Shown here piece by piece: positions 45,641 to 54,910 of a stretch of DNA of 58,126 nt. The notes under the pieces were generated by a model, which was not told the origin of the DNA, made no database searches, and saw nothing but the letters and a program-made list of their open reading frames with translations. Each line of letters opens with the position of its first letter. The first letter of the stretch is position 1. Position numbers and translations under genes: made by a program. This DNA comes from Ignavibacteria bacterium (GTDB taxonomy: Bacteria; Bacteroidota; Ignavibacteria; UBA10030; F1-140-MAGs086): the NCBI GenBank assembly GCA_016873775.1, contig VGWC01000008.1, positions 1 to 58,126 on the forward strand, given 5' to 3'.

Positions 45641-46774
45641 TTATCGTAATGCATACTCTATCGAAATAAGTGAATATGCGGTAACTAATGTTTTTTGATT
45701 TTCCCACCAGCGATTATTTTGATTAACCCAATATCCGTCGCCGTGTTGCAGTGAAATCAACTTTTCTAAAAACTCTTTTCGCCAGTAGTGCGATTTTCCT
45801 GTTTCATCAATGATTACTTCTTCCCCTAACGCATCAAGCGATTTTGCCATTGAATGATAATAATAAAATAAACCTTGTTTTCCCATATTGGGATTTTCTT
45901 CCAACGAGAAATGTTTTTGAATCCATTGGTACGCCGATTTTACTCGTTTATCATCTTTATTCACATTTGCATAAATCAAACTTTTCATTCCAGCGTACGT
46001 CATACTACCGTACGAAGTATAATCTCCCGCCTTACTTTCTGAGGGTGAATAAATAAAACCTCCGTCATCTCCCGCCCAACTTCTATCGTTTGTTCCTTGT
46101 AAATTCTGACAACGTTGAATAAAGAGCAACGCATTATCCCAAAACAATTCCTTGCTTGCAAGCACTGTTTCTTTTCTCCCCGTTCCAGAAAACTCTTTCT
46201 CTTTACTCGTTGATTCAGGAATTTTTTTGTACTTCTCAGATTCTTTCAACGCTTCTATTGCCCATTGTAAATTCGATAAATCCGGTCGCTCTTTTTGTCC
46301 ATATCCAATTCCACCGAATAACGGTTCAGAGTTATCGTAACCTTTCGTTTCATCCCATTGTAACGAAAGTAAAAAATCGCGCGCGCGTTGGATTGCCGTT
46401 GTATATTCAGGATTATCTGCTGCAACTAATGCAAGCAAGCAAATCGCGGTATTATATCCTGCAAGGTCATCTACATAAATTCCACCGTCGTCTTTTTGAC
46501 ACGATAAAATAAATTGAATACCTTTCTCGGGTGCAACGTTTTTATTATCGAAAACTGATTGTGGACTTTTTAGAAACGAAACAACGGCAAGTGCAGTAAT
46601 TGCCGGATAGTGTCCCCACGAACCATCAAGTTCCTGATTTTTTTCTAACCATTGCAAACCTCGTTGAATTGAATGTTCAGTTTCTTTGCGGAGTGAAACA
46701 TCTATTTCCGCAGATTGCGAAAAAAGATTTGAAGAAAAAAGAAAAAGAATAAATAAAAAGTACCAACGCATCAT
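45641..46774 (-). CDS. Exported prenyltransferase/squalene-oxidase-repeat (alpha/alpha-toroid) protein
   Basis: 377 residues, signal peptide ending near LFSQ. Toroid repeats with QW-like text: RGLQWLEKNQELDGSWGHYPAITALAVVSFL, FILSCQKDDGGIYVD...NTAICLLALVAA, FIQRCQN...DDGGFIYSPSES and ISLQHGDGYWVNQNNRWW. No DxDD motif is seen, so a structural or ligand-binding role is likely. Seventy-six bases upstream of the 1580-residue toroid protein and 92 bases downstream of a YdjY-like gene; the three probably form one exported module. Confidence 0.85.
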   Translation of the reverse strand: MMRWYFLFILFLFSSNLFSQSAEIDVSLRKETEHSIQRGLQWLEKNQELDGSWGHYPAITALAVVSFLKSPQSVFDNKNVAPEKGIQFILSCQKDDGGIYVDDLAGYNTAICLLALVAADNPEYTTAIQRARDFLLSLQWDETKGYDNSEPLFGGIGYGQKERPDLSNLQWAIEALKESEKYKKIPESTSKEKEFSGTGRKETVLASKELFWDNALLFIQRCQNLQGTNDRSWAGDDGGFIYSPSESKAGDYTSYGSMTYAGMKSLIYANVNKDDKRVKSAYQWIQKHFSLEENPNMGKQGLFYYYHSMAKSLDALGEEVIIDETGKSHYWRKEFLEKLISLQHGDGYWVNQNNRWWENQKTLVTAYSLISIEYALR

Positions 46775-46866
46775 ATATTGAGTATAAACCTTATCGTAAA
46801 AAATTTACGTAGTATATATCATTATTTTCTAAAACCTCCAACTTTTCGCATCACTTTTTTAAAAAA

Positions 46867-47541
46867 TTATTTCTGCGAAACAATTCGTACACTAATTAAA
46901 CTTCCCTTCTTTGGAACAATGTTTGAATTCACACTGTAAATAGCATCATCTGTTCCTCCCTGCAGAGGATTGTCCAAAATCGTGTACGGGTCTCTATATG
47001 TTGTCATCAACGATTTTTCTACATCAGCCATAAATTTTCCCTCGATAAGTTTTGAACCGGTAAATATCCACGCCGTATGTTCCATCGGTTTATTTTTTAT
47101 GAGATCGAATACAACATCTTCTGCGCGATACTCAATTGACTTTCCTTGTTCTTTCCAACTTACATAGACGTACACTGAATCCCCAATCGGTGTCGTCGTA
47201 TCACCTTGAACGGAAACACTTTTTCCATTTTTTAATCCAAGAAGTAACAATGCTACTTGCAAATGATAAGGAATAACATCCCAAACAAATACACTCTCGT
47301 GTGTTTTCCCACCAGGAGCGCATGCAACCAATTCGATCATTCCCGAATCTTGATTGACGACGCCATTTAACGTAAGTTCTCTCTTTTCAATATCAATAAA
47401 TATTTTCCCAACACGATATTTGTTTTCAGAAATTTTTTCTATCTGTTGTCGAAACAAAGAATCCGCTCCCGAAGACTGAGAGAAAAGCGTTAATGAATTA
47501 ACAACAGTTAAAAGAACACAGAATAATATTTTGATTTGCAT
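46867..47541 (-). CDS. YdjY-domain-like exported protein
   Basis: 224 residues with a signal peptide (about 22 residues, ends near LFSQ). The core matches the YdjY domain: VGKIFIDIEKRELTLNGVVNQDSGMIELVACAPGGKTHESVFV with the GKTHES block, then LLLGLKNGKS. The function of the domain is unknown; it often occurs next to toroid (prenyltransferase-repeat) proteins in FCB and planctomycete genomes, which is seen here too. It starts 11 bases after the obg stop and may be read from the obg promoter. Confidence 0.7.
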   Translation of the reverse strand: MQIKILFCVLLTVVNSLTLFSQSSGADSLFRQQIEKISENKYRVGKIFIDIEKRELTLNGVVNQDSGMIELVACAPGGKTHESVFVWDVIPYHLQVALLLLGLKNGKSVSVQGDTTTPIGDSVYVYVSWKEQGKSIEYRAEDVVFDLIKNKPMEHTAWIFTGSKLIEGKFMADVEKSLMTTYRDPYTILDNPLQGGTDDAIYSVNSNIVPKKGSLISVRIVSQK

Positions 47542-47552
47542 ACAGATTTTTT

Positions 47553-48584
<1,032 letters not shown>

Positions 48585-48659
48585 TTATTCCGAGAAAAAT
48601 TTTTTTTCTGTTTGAAACTTTCTCACGAATTAGTAATTTTGAACGCAAAAATTATTCTT

Positions 48660-49226
48660 ATGGAACTTTCGAAAGAAGATAAACTCGTACTTCTGCAAAT
48701 TGCACGTTCTTCGATTGAACGCGTTATCGCCGGAAAACCCGATAAACTTCCGAACAATCTCTCACCGAATTTACTTTCGATGTGCGGGGCATTTGTTACT
48801 CTTAAAGTTAAAAAAACATTGCGCGGATGCATCGGTTATGTCGAAGCAAAAAAATCCTTGCATCAAACTGTTCGCGAAGTAGCAGTAAAAGCCGCAAAAA
48901 ATGACCCGCGTTTTTTTCCACTCACGCAACGAGAACTGGATATTCTTCACATCGAAATTTCTGTTGTTTCTCCGTTGCAGCAAATTGCATCGGCAACGGA
49001 AATTGAAATCGGGAAACACGGTATTTATATAGTACGCGAACAATATCGCGGTCTTCTTCTACCGCAAGTTGCAACGGAAATGAAATGGAACGCGGAAGAA
49101 TTTCTCAGCAACACATCTACCAAAGCAGGATTAAAACCCGATACGTGGAAAGATTCTGCGACAACAATTTTCATATTCTCCGCAGAAATTTTCAGTGAAC
49201 ACGGATTAATTGATACTGTTTTATGA
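48660..49226 (+). CDS. amrA: AmmeMemoRadiSam system protein A (AMMECR1 domain)
   Basis: 188 residues from the ATG at 48660; an earlier start at 48612 adds 16 residues without family match. Core text LLQIARSSIERVIAG...MCGAFVTLKVKKTLRGCIGYVEAKKSLHQTVREVAVKAAKNDPRF and HGIYIVREQYRGLLLPQVATE is the AMMECR1 domain, including the LRGCIG strand. It overlaps the Memo-like gene by four bases (ATGA), so the two are coupled. The bacterial A/B/radical-SAM trio has no settled function. The radical-SAM member is not in this window. Confidence 0.9.
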   Translation: MELSKEDKLVLLQIARSSIERVIAGKPDKLPNNLSPNLLSMCGAFVTLKVKKTLRGCIGYVEAKKSLHQTVREVAVKAAKNDPRFFPLTQRELDILHIEISVVSPLQQIASATEIEIGKHGIYIVREQYRGLLLPQVATEMKWNAEEFLSNTSTKAGLKPDTWKDSATTIFIFSAEIFSEHGLIDTVL

Positions 49227-50062
49227 ATGCAAAACAACTAATTCGCGCTCCCTCCGTTGCGGGAATATTTTATACGAAAAATCCTGAAAAACTTTCTCAA
49301 ACAATTCTTCATCTACTCGAAACTGTTCCTTCCTTTTCTGTGAAAGAAGAAATTCTTGCACTCATTTCTCCCCACGCTGGATATATGTATTCCGGTTTAA
49401 CTGCGGCGTACGGTTACAAAACTCTCGAACAAAGAATATTGGAAACTGCTGTTATTATTGCGCCAAGCCATTTTGAATTTTTTGAAACCATTTCTGTTTA
49501 TCCAGGGAAATGTTACACTACTCCTTTTGGTGAAATGGAAATTGATGTTCAACTTCGCTCGGAATTACTGAAAGAAAATTCTTTCGTGATGAATGACGAA
49601 ATCGGTCATCGCAAAGAACACGCCATCGAAGTTCAACTTCCATTTCTTCAATTATTGTTTGGAAATAAGATTAAGATTCTTCCAATCATTATTGGAAATC
49701 AAACAAGGGAAAATTGTTTTTCGCTTGGTGAAACATTGGGGAAAATTTTACGAGAGACAAATGCAATACTGATTGCGAGTTCTGATTTGTCACATTATTA
49801 CAATTCAAAAACGGCTGATGAACTCGATGAAAAATTTATCAATTGCGTAATGAATTTCGACGAAGATAAACTTATGACGAAATTAGAAAACAATGCAACA
49901 GAAGGCTGCGGCGGCGGTTGTGTCGTTGCAGTTCTTCACGCGGCAAAACTTCTCGGCGCAACGAAGACAAGAATTTTGCATCATTGCAATTCCGGCGATG
50001 TTACGGGAGATAGAGAAAGAGTTGTCGGATATATGAGTGGTATCGTGATTTGTGAATCGTGA
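49223..50062 (+). CDS. amrB: AmmeMemoRadiSam system protein B (Memo family)
   Basis: 279 residues of the Memo fold related to class III dioxygenases. ISPHAGYMYSGLTAAYGY, APSHFEFFETISVYPG, HRKEHAIEVQLPFLQ, ASSDLSHYY and GCGGGCVVAVLHAAKLLGATKTRIL...VTGDRERVVGYMSG are all present, with the His/Asp/Cys metal-site candidates conserved. The last few codons run into a heptad repeat (from 50045), which therefore forms the C-terminal GIVICES end. Confidence 0.9.
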   Translation: MNAKQLIRAPSVAGIFYTKNPEKLSQTILHLLETVPSFSVKEEILALISPHAGYMYSGLTAAYGYKTLEQRILETAVIIAPSHFEFFETISVYPGKCYTTPFGEMEIDVQLRSELLKENSFVMNDEIGHRKEHAIEVQLPFLQLLFGNKIKILPIIIGNQTRENCFSLGETLGKILRETNAILIASSDLSHYYNSKTADELDEKFINCVMNFDEDKLMTKLENNATEGCGGGCVVAVLHAAKLLGATKTRILHHCNSGDVTGDRERVVGYMSGIVICES

Positions 50063-50150
50063 TTTGTTATTCGTTAATTGTCAGTTGTCATTTGTAATTC
50101 TAAATTTTTATCACAAACCCACTAATGACAAATTACCAATGACAATTTAC
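50045..50150. repeat. Heptad-word palindrome overlapping the memo 3' end
   Basis: From 50045 words of seven bases follow each other: GTGATTT, GTGAATC, GTGATTT, GTTATTC, GTTAATT, GTCAGTT, GTCATTT, GTAATTC. The opposite arm (to 50150), in reverse complement, gives GTAAATT, GTCATTG, GTAATTT, GTCATTA. The arms pair around an AT-rich centre. The first words are part of the Memo coding sequence. Confidence 0.85.
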
Positions 50151-50190
50151 TTTCTCCTTCAATCCTAAATTCCATTAACTACTCAGGAAA

Positions 50191-51087
50191 ATGAAAAAGC
50201 ATCCAAACAAAATAACTATCATCGGCGCGGGACAAGTTGGTTCAACTCTTGCTTTGCTTTTTAAAGAAAATGGTTTTGAAATTGTTTCTGTTATTTCCCG
50301 AACAAAAGAATCTGCGAAGAAACTTGGGAAACTTGTTCAATGTAAAAATGTTTCTACTTCGATAAAAGATATTTCTATACAAACAGAATTTCTTCTCCTT
50401 GCTGTTCCAGATAATCTTTTAAAAAATATTGCTGATGAAATTGCTTCTGTTTCTCATTTGAATTTCAAAAAAATAGTTGTCGCACACACTTCGGGAGTTC
50501 ATTCCGTTGATGTTCTTTCTTCACTTAAAACAAAAGGCGCAAACGTTGCTGGCTTTCATCCGATTCAATCTTTTCCGAAACATTTTTCCGTTCAGCAATT
50601 GAAAAAGAATATTACGAACAACATTTGTTTCGGCATTGAATGTGAAAAGAAATTGCAACCAAAACTTTCTTCTCTTGCAAAAAAACTTGGAGGAAAATTT
50701 GTTTTCGTTCCTTCTGAATTGAAACCATTGTATCATCTCGTTTGCGTTGTGAGTTCAAGTTTTTCTGTTACGTTATTGAAAGTGATTGAAGAAATTTCAT
50801 CTCATTTTCCTTTTGCAAAAAATTGGAAAGATGCTTTCTCTCCTATTCTTCTTTCTTCAATTTCTAATGCGCTTGCAACTTCTCCAACAAAAGCGCTTAC
50901 AGGACCAATTCCCCGTGGCGATTTGCATACAATTGAATTACATTTAAATGCTCTCGTGCAATTTTCTCCCGAACTAATTTCTTTTTATAAAGAACTTTCT
51001 ACAAAAGCAGTTTCCATTGCAATAGAACGAGGAAGTATTTCGAATGAGCAAGAGAAAAGACTTTTACAAGTCCTGAAAAAGAAATAG
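50191..51087 (+). CDS. Rossmann-fold DUF2520-family protein (ProC-like)
   Basis: 298 residues. Residues 8-16 IGAGQVGST form the dinucleotide-binding loop of an NAD(P)-dependent oxidoreductase. Residues about 130-290 are the DUF2520 helical domain (GFHPIQSFPK, LAKKLGGKFVFVPSELKPLYHLVCVVSS, LTGPIPRGDLHTIELHLNAL). The reaction is unknown; pyrroline-5-carboxylate-reductase-like chemistry is suggested by the family. Its last 56 codons exist as a second copy at 54661-54831, and the gene is followed at once by a palindromic repeat. Confidence 0.9.
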   Translation: MKKHPNKITIIGAGQVGSTLALLFKENGFEIVSVISRTKESAKKLGKLVQCKNVSTSIKDISIQTEFLLLAVPDNLLKNIADEIASVSHLNFKKIVVAHTSGVHSVDVLSSLKTKGANVAGFHPIQSFPKHFSVQQLKKNITNNICFGIECEKKLQPKLSSLAKKLGGKFVFVPSELKPLYHLVCVVSSSFSVTLLKVIEEISSHFPFAKNWKDAFSPILLSSISNALATSPTKALTGPIPRGDLHTIELHLNALVQFSPELISFYKELSTKAVSIAIERGSISNEQEKRLLQVLKKK

Positions 51088-51167
51088 AACACAGATGACA
51101 CGGATTGAACGGATTTACACAGAAAAAAATCAGTGAACATCAGCCACATCAGTGTCATCCGTGTTCT
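51087..51167. repeat. Palindromic repeat after the DUF2520 gene (copy 1)
   Basis: GAACACAGATGACACGG at the left and CCxGTGTTCT-type text at the right (GTGTCATCCGTGTTCT, 51152-51167) form a long imperfect hairpin, with ATCAGTGAACATCA in the middle. The same element lies at 54831-54910 after the partial copy of the gene. Confidence 0.85.
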
Positions 51168-51210
51168 ATTAACTCTATGATAAACTTTTCGTATTGTTGC
51201 CAACACAAAA

Positions 51211-51226
51211 TCGCATAATCATTATG
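51211..51226. repeat. Direct repeat left of the transposase remnant
   Basis: TCGCATAATCATTATG at 51211-51226 recurs as TCGTATAATCATTATG at 51589-51604, one mismatch, in the same orientation. The two copies bracket the IS1595 fragment. CATAATCATTATG is also palindromic around its centre. It may be a duplicated element end or target relic. Confidence 0.55.
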
Positions 51227-51254
51227 AATAAACAATAACTGACTTCTCGCATAA

Positions 51255-51506
51255 CTATCGTTCCGGAAATCTGCGGATCGTAAGTCGCGTCATTTCTCCG
51301 ATGGTCGCGGTGTTCATATCAACGGGATTGAATCGTTCTGGAGTTTTGTGAAGCGACGGCTGCATAAATTTAACGGCATAAAACCGTATGTTGTGTTGCA
51401 TTTGAAAGAATGCGTGTGGCGGTGGAAGAAAACAGAACACCACCTCATTCCCGAGTTAGAAGCGTTGTTGAAATGTGGGAAACTCACGAAACCTGCGAGG
51501 GTTTGA
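51255..51506 (+). pseudogene. IS1595/ISXO2-like transposase, C-terminal remnant
   Basis: An open frame from 51255 (after a TAA) to the TGA at 51504-51506. It reads ...HFSDGRGVHINGIESFWSF, then VKRRLHKFNG, LHLKECVWRWKK and a short tail. INGIESFWSF.KRRL.KFNG and HLKEC.WR are the C-terminal DDE-domain signature of IS1595-group (ISXO2-like) transposases. The N-terminal two thirds are missing, so the element is dead. The other side of the insertion carries the TonB receptor at 51675-53906. Confidence 0.8.
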
Positions 51507-51588
51507 GTTTCACTCATTTCAACGATTCAATGATAATTTTTATTCAGCATTTTTTCTTCATTTCCTAGTCTATAGCCCTAAGAAATAG

Positions 51589-51604
51589 TCGTATAATCAT
51601 TATG
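51589..51604. repeat. Direct repeat right of the transposase remnant
   Basis: TCGTATAATCATTATG, the partner of the copy at 51211-51226 with one mismatch. It lies 82 bases after the transposase stop and before the TonB receptor 3' end. Confidence 0.55.
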
Positions 51605-51674
51605 GTAATTCAATAAATGGTAGCGTTGAATGTGTTTGCCTATCACTCCAACGCTATCAAGAAACATATACAGT

Positions 51675-53906
51675 CTATATAATTTGAAATGGCATAGAAA
51701 TTTTTAGTATCATATTTCGTCCAGGATTGAGAGCATACAATTTATATCTGCTCAAATGGTCAACGTATGCTTTGTCGAAAATATTTTCTATTCCAAAATC
51801 CAATGTCAAAATATTTTTACCTGTCGGAATATCAAAACCTGAAGAAATACCATAGAGTGAATAACCACCTGTTCGGGTTTCTAACGGGTCAATACGTTCT
51901 TGGCTTTGAACAATTTTCGTTTTGAATCCAATATATGGTCGTTTTAAACTTCCAATGTTTTCCTGTTGAAATCGAATTCCTAAAACAATTTTCGATGGAG
52001 GTATAAATGGTAATGGATTATTTGTTGCTTTGTTTTCTGCGCGAACAAAATCCACACCAACATTAACGACACACCACGAAGCCAGTTCCGACTTCAACGA
52101 AAATTCTCCTCCAAATAATTGTGCATTCGTTTGCTTCAAAAAATATATCGGGAACGTGGATGCCGAATCTATCAATCCCGTTGGGCTTCGATAAATGTAG
52201 TTTGAAATTGAATTACTGAAAAAAGTAATCTCCGCAATCGCATCAGCAGAAACATAGCGTGTAGAAATATCAATATTAGTAGAACGTTCCGGAATCAACG
52301 CGCTATTACCAATTTCGTACGCCGCAGTTCCTTCGTGAACACCTTGAGCGAATAATTCAAATGAAGCAGGGGCACGCCATCCTTCAGAAATATTAGTTGC
52401 AAACACAATATTTTCTACTGGTCTCCATGTTGCGCCTAAAGAACCCGAAAGCGCATTATAGTTTCGCGCTTGAGCAGTTATGTTTAAGTCATTGCTGTAA
52501 TCAACGTCAAGTTTTCGCGTATCGAATCGAAGCCCAGCGGAAAACTCCATTTCTTTGTAATGATATTCTTCAAAAAGAAATGCTCCTATATTATTTGTTT
52601 TTGAATCGGGAATAAGTTTTTCTTCTCGAAGTGAAACTAAGTTCTGTTGCAAGAAGGAAAAACCAATTGTGCCAAAAAGCGAACCAACTGGACGATGATG
52701 CGCGTGAACATCGAGCGTGTACGTATTGGTAACAAGTTCTAATCCCGGTTCTGTTGCAATCGCTTCCTCAAATTCACGACGCCAATTTTTTTGCCAACCT
52801 CCCTGCATTTCCAACCGAAAACTCTCGACATTAAAAATGCTATGAAAATTTATTTTATCGTGAATGACTCGCTGAAATGGTGTAGCAGTCGGGTCTTCTG
52901 CAGGGTCTTCGTGCATTTTAAGTTTAGAACCAAAATGAGAATACGCAAGATTAAATAACCCAGCATCACTGTGATAACCGAATGCGCCATTTCCGTTGAG
53001 TTCTTGAAAACCGGAGTTGAATAAATTTCCATTCGGAGTTTTTATATCACTGGCATTTTGCAAACTTAACGCTCCACGATAACCCAATTTTCCAGTTGCG
53101 CCATCAAGAACAAATCCACCGTTAAATTGATTATTGTTCGTAAATCCATTCAGCGATAATTTTGATTGCAATATTGTTTTCCCTTCATCCGTTGTCATCA
53201 AATCAGGAGAAATAACATTCACGACACCGCCGATTGCATCCGAGCCATAAAGAACACTTCCCGGACCTCGCACGACTTCGATTTTATCAGCTTGAAGAAC
53301 ATCAATTTCCGGTCCGTGTTCATCACCCCACTGTTGTCCTTCTTGACGAACACCATCATTAACAACAACAACACGTTGCGATGTCAATCCACGAATGACA
53401 GGTTTTGCAATTGCGCCACCAGTTGAGAGACAAGAAATCCCAGGAAGATTTGCTAACGTTTGCACAATTGTTTGCCCACGTTCACTTTCAAATTCTCTTC
53501 CTTCAACAACCGAAGTAGATTGTGGAGAAAGAAGAACATTTGCTGCTTGCGGATTTCCCGTTATAGAAACAGTCGGAATTTGAAGCGAACTTTGTTTCAT
53601 TGAAACGTTCAATATAAATTCTTCGGATTCAACTACTATCGAACGAGTTTCTGATGCGTATCCAAGCAACGAAAATTTGATGACATACGCGCCTTCATCA
53701 ATATTTATTATTGTGTATTCACCGCGTTCATTTGTGCTCGCTCCGTGTTTAATTGCTGGTATCGTTACATTCACTCCGACAAGCGGTTCTTTTGTTTGTG
53801 CGTCAATAACTTTTCCAGCTATATGACCACTCAATTTATCAGTTGCTTTTGCTGTTGAAAAAAGAAGTACGAACAGCAACGTACATAATAACATTAGTTT
53901 ATGCAT
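51675..53906 (-). CDS. TonB-dependent receptor with CarboxypepD-reg-like domain, possibly for a metal
   Basis: 743 residues with a signal peptide (about 21 residues, ends near AKA). An N-terminal CarboxypepD_reg-like beta-sandwich (GKVIDAQTKEPLVGVNVTIPA) precedes a plug domain that includes RGLTSQRVVVVNDGVRQEGQQWGDEHGPEID and KIEVVRGPGSVLYGSDAIGGVVNVISP, and then a beta-barrel. The GQQWGDEHGPEI loop is characteristic of a subgroup of receptors often found with zinc or copper genes (inference). Directly upstream is a small His/Cys-rich protein, in agreement with a metal role. The gene is part of the 3.4-kb insertion between the two copies of the DUF2520 gene end. Confidence 0.88.
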   Translation of the reverse strand: MHKLMLLCTLLFVLLFSTAKATDKLSGHIAGKVIDAQTKEPLVGVNVTIPAIKHGASTNERGEYTIINIDEGAYVIKFSLLGYASETRSIVVESEEFILNVSMKQSSLQIPTVSITGNPQAANVLLSPQSTSVVEGREFESERGQTIVQTLANLPGISCLSTGGAIAKPVIRGLTSQRVVVVNDGVRQEGQQWGDEHGPEIDVLQADKIEVVRGPGSVLYGSDAIGGVVNVISPDLMTTDEGKTILQSKLSLNGFTNNNQFNGGFVLDGATGKLGYRGALSLQNASDIKTPNGNLFNSGFQELNGNGAFGYHSDAGLFNLAYSHFGSKLKMHEDPAEDPTATPFQRVIHDKINFHSIFNVESFRLEMQGGWQKNWRREFEEAIATEPGLELVTNTYTLDVHAHHRPVGSLFGTIGFSFLQQNLVSLREEKLIPDSKTNNIGAFLFEEYHYKEMEFSAGLRFDTRKLDVDYSNDLNITAQARNYNALSGSLGATWRPVENIVFATNISEGWRAPASFELFAQGVHEGTAAYEIGNSALIPERSTNIDISTRYVSADAIAEITFFSNSISNYIYRSPTGLIDSASTFPIYFLKQTNAQLFGGEFSLKSELASWCVVNVGVDFVRAENKATNNPLPFIPPSKIVLGIRFQQENIGSLKRPYIGFKTKIVQSQERIDPLETRTGGYSLYGISSGFDIPTGKNILTLDFGIENIFDKAYVDHLSRYKLYALNPGRNMILKISMPFQII

Positions 53907-53996
53907 AGAAGTAAATTCTTATTAAAATTGTTTTTAAAATAAATACGATGCTCATTGACGTTACGTTTTAGCATCAAATAGAAAAGACGGATTTAT

Positions 53997-54347
53997 TTAA
54001 GAATTTACAGTGGGAGGTCCTCGACTTTCGAAAAAGGAAAATTGAGGTTGTAAAAATTGATGGGAATGTTCGAATGAAACAAATTCTATTTCATCGAAAC
54101 ATCGAACAGTAAATGAAGAAGTGAATGATTGTGGGTTACTTGTTCGAACACACGCAAGACAATCGTCTTTTTGATACGTTGTATGATGATGCGTTACACC
54201 GCAACCAACATCATCTTTAAATGAAACATTTCCGGATGAAATAGCATTGTGCGTATGAAATAACTCGCCAACAAATCCAATTCCGATGTAAAACATCAGA
54301 AGAAAAATTGTTACTGTTTTATAGTATGTTGAATTATTTGAAAACAC
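53997..54347 (-). CDS. Small secreted or membrane His/Cys-rich protein
   Basis: 116 residues with one N-terminal hydrophobic segment (about 12-29). The mature part carries FHTHN, a Cys, HHHTTYQKDDCLACV and HSH, a likely metal-binding arrangement, and ends in ESRGPPTVNS. Compare DUF2946-type small proteins with His, Cys and RAPP-like ends that lie next to TonB receptors and metal exporters. No firm family is claimed. It starts 90 bases upstream of the TonB receptor on the same strand and is probably co-transcribed. Confidence 0.6.
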   Translation of the reverse strand: MFSNNSTYYKTVTIFLLMFYIGIGFVGELFHTHNAISSGNVSFKDDVGCGVTHHHTTYQKDDCLACVRTSNPQSFTSSFTVRCFDEIEFVSFEHSHQFLQPQFSFFESRGPPTVNS

Positions 54348-54660
54348 TATTATGTTTTTGTGAACAAGAATTAGCGAAAAATTGTATAATAATAAATTTT
54401 GTTGATTAACAGCGATGAAACGGTTTGAAAACAGAAATAGTTTCGTATGAAGAAATTATTACTTCTTCATCGCTCTCCCTTTTTCTTTTCCCTATATTTT
54501 GCTCGTGAAAATTGACCATAACTATTCGTCATTTCTTGCAAGGCGTTGTTCCTTCCACTTACTTTCTTTTTATTCTCTCAATTTATTGTATTCATTCTTA
54601 CTTCGATAATTAAGCGCGCTAAAATTACAAAACAAAAATATAATACCAAATAAAAGTCTT
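54348..54660. other. Gene-free stretch upstream of the His/Cys-rich gene
   Basis: No coding signal. It is AT-rich and holds a small inverted repeat AGCGATGAA (54411-54419) with TTCATCGCT (54466-54474). The TonB cluster promoter is expected near 54360-54400, on the minus strand. Confidence 0.4.
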
Positions 54661-54831
54661 GATTTGCATACAATTGAATTAAATTTAAATGCTCTCGAGC
54701 AATTTTCTCCCAAACTAATTTCTTTTTATAAAGAACTTTCTACAAAAGCAGTTACGATTGCAAAAAAAAAACGAGGAAGTATTTCAAAAGAACAAAAGAA
54801 AAAACTTTTCAACATTCTGAAAAAGAAATAG
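54661..54831 (+). pseudogene. Second copy of the 3' end of the DUF2520 gene
   Basis: Reads in frame DLHTIELNLNALEQFSPKLI, then SFYKELSTKAVTIAK and RGSISKEQKKKLFNILKKK up to the TAG at 54829-54831. It corresponds to 50920-51087 of the intact gene, with one extra codon (a lysine in an A-rich run) and about a dozen residue changes, mostly to Lys or Asn. No upstream part or start codon exists. It is followed by the same palindromic repeat as the intact gene and then by the rmlA leader. Confidence 0.85.
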
Positions 54832-54910
54832 AACACAGATTACACAGATGAAACAGATTTTACACGGATAAAAAATCAGTGAACATCTACATCAGTGTCA
54901 TCCGTGTTCT
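54831..54910. repeat. Palindromic repeat after the DUF2520 fragment (copy 2)
   Basis: GAACACAGATTACACAGATG at the left and GTGTCATCCGTGTTCT at the right, with AATCAGTGAACATC inside. It matches the element at 51087-51167 and is followed in both places by AACTTTTCGTATT text. Confidence 0.85.

Noticed and set aside
40822-46774. Terpene cyclase activity of the two toroid proteins
   Set aside because: The repeats look like prenyltransferase/squalene-oxidase repeats, but no DxDD motif is seen and both proteins are exported, where no prenyl substrate is expected.
54411-54474. AGCGATGAA/TTCATCGCT inverted repeat as an operator for the His/Cys-rich gene
   Set aside because: Arms of nine bases, 46 apart, with no match to a known metal-regulator site; left only as a note in the gene-free stretch.
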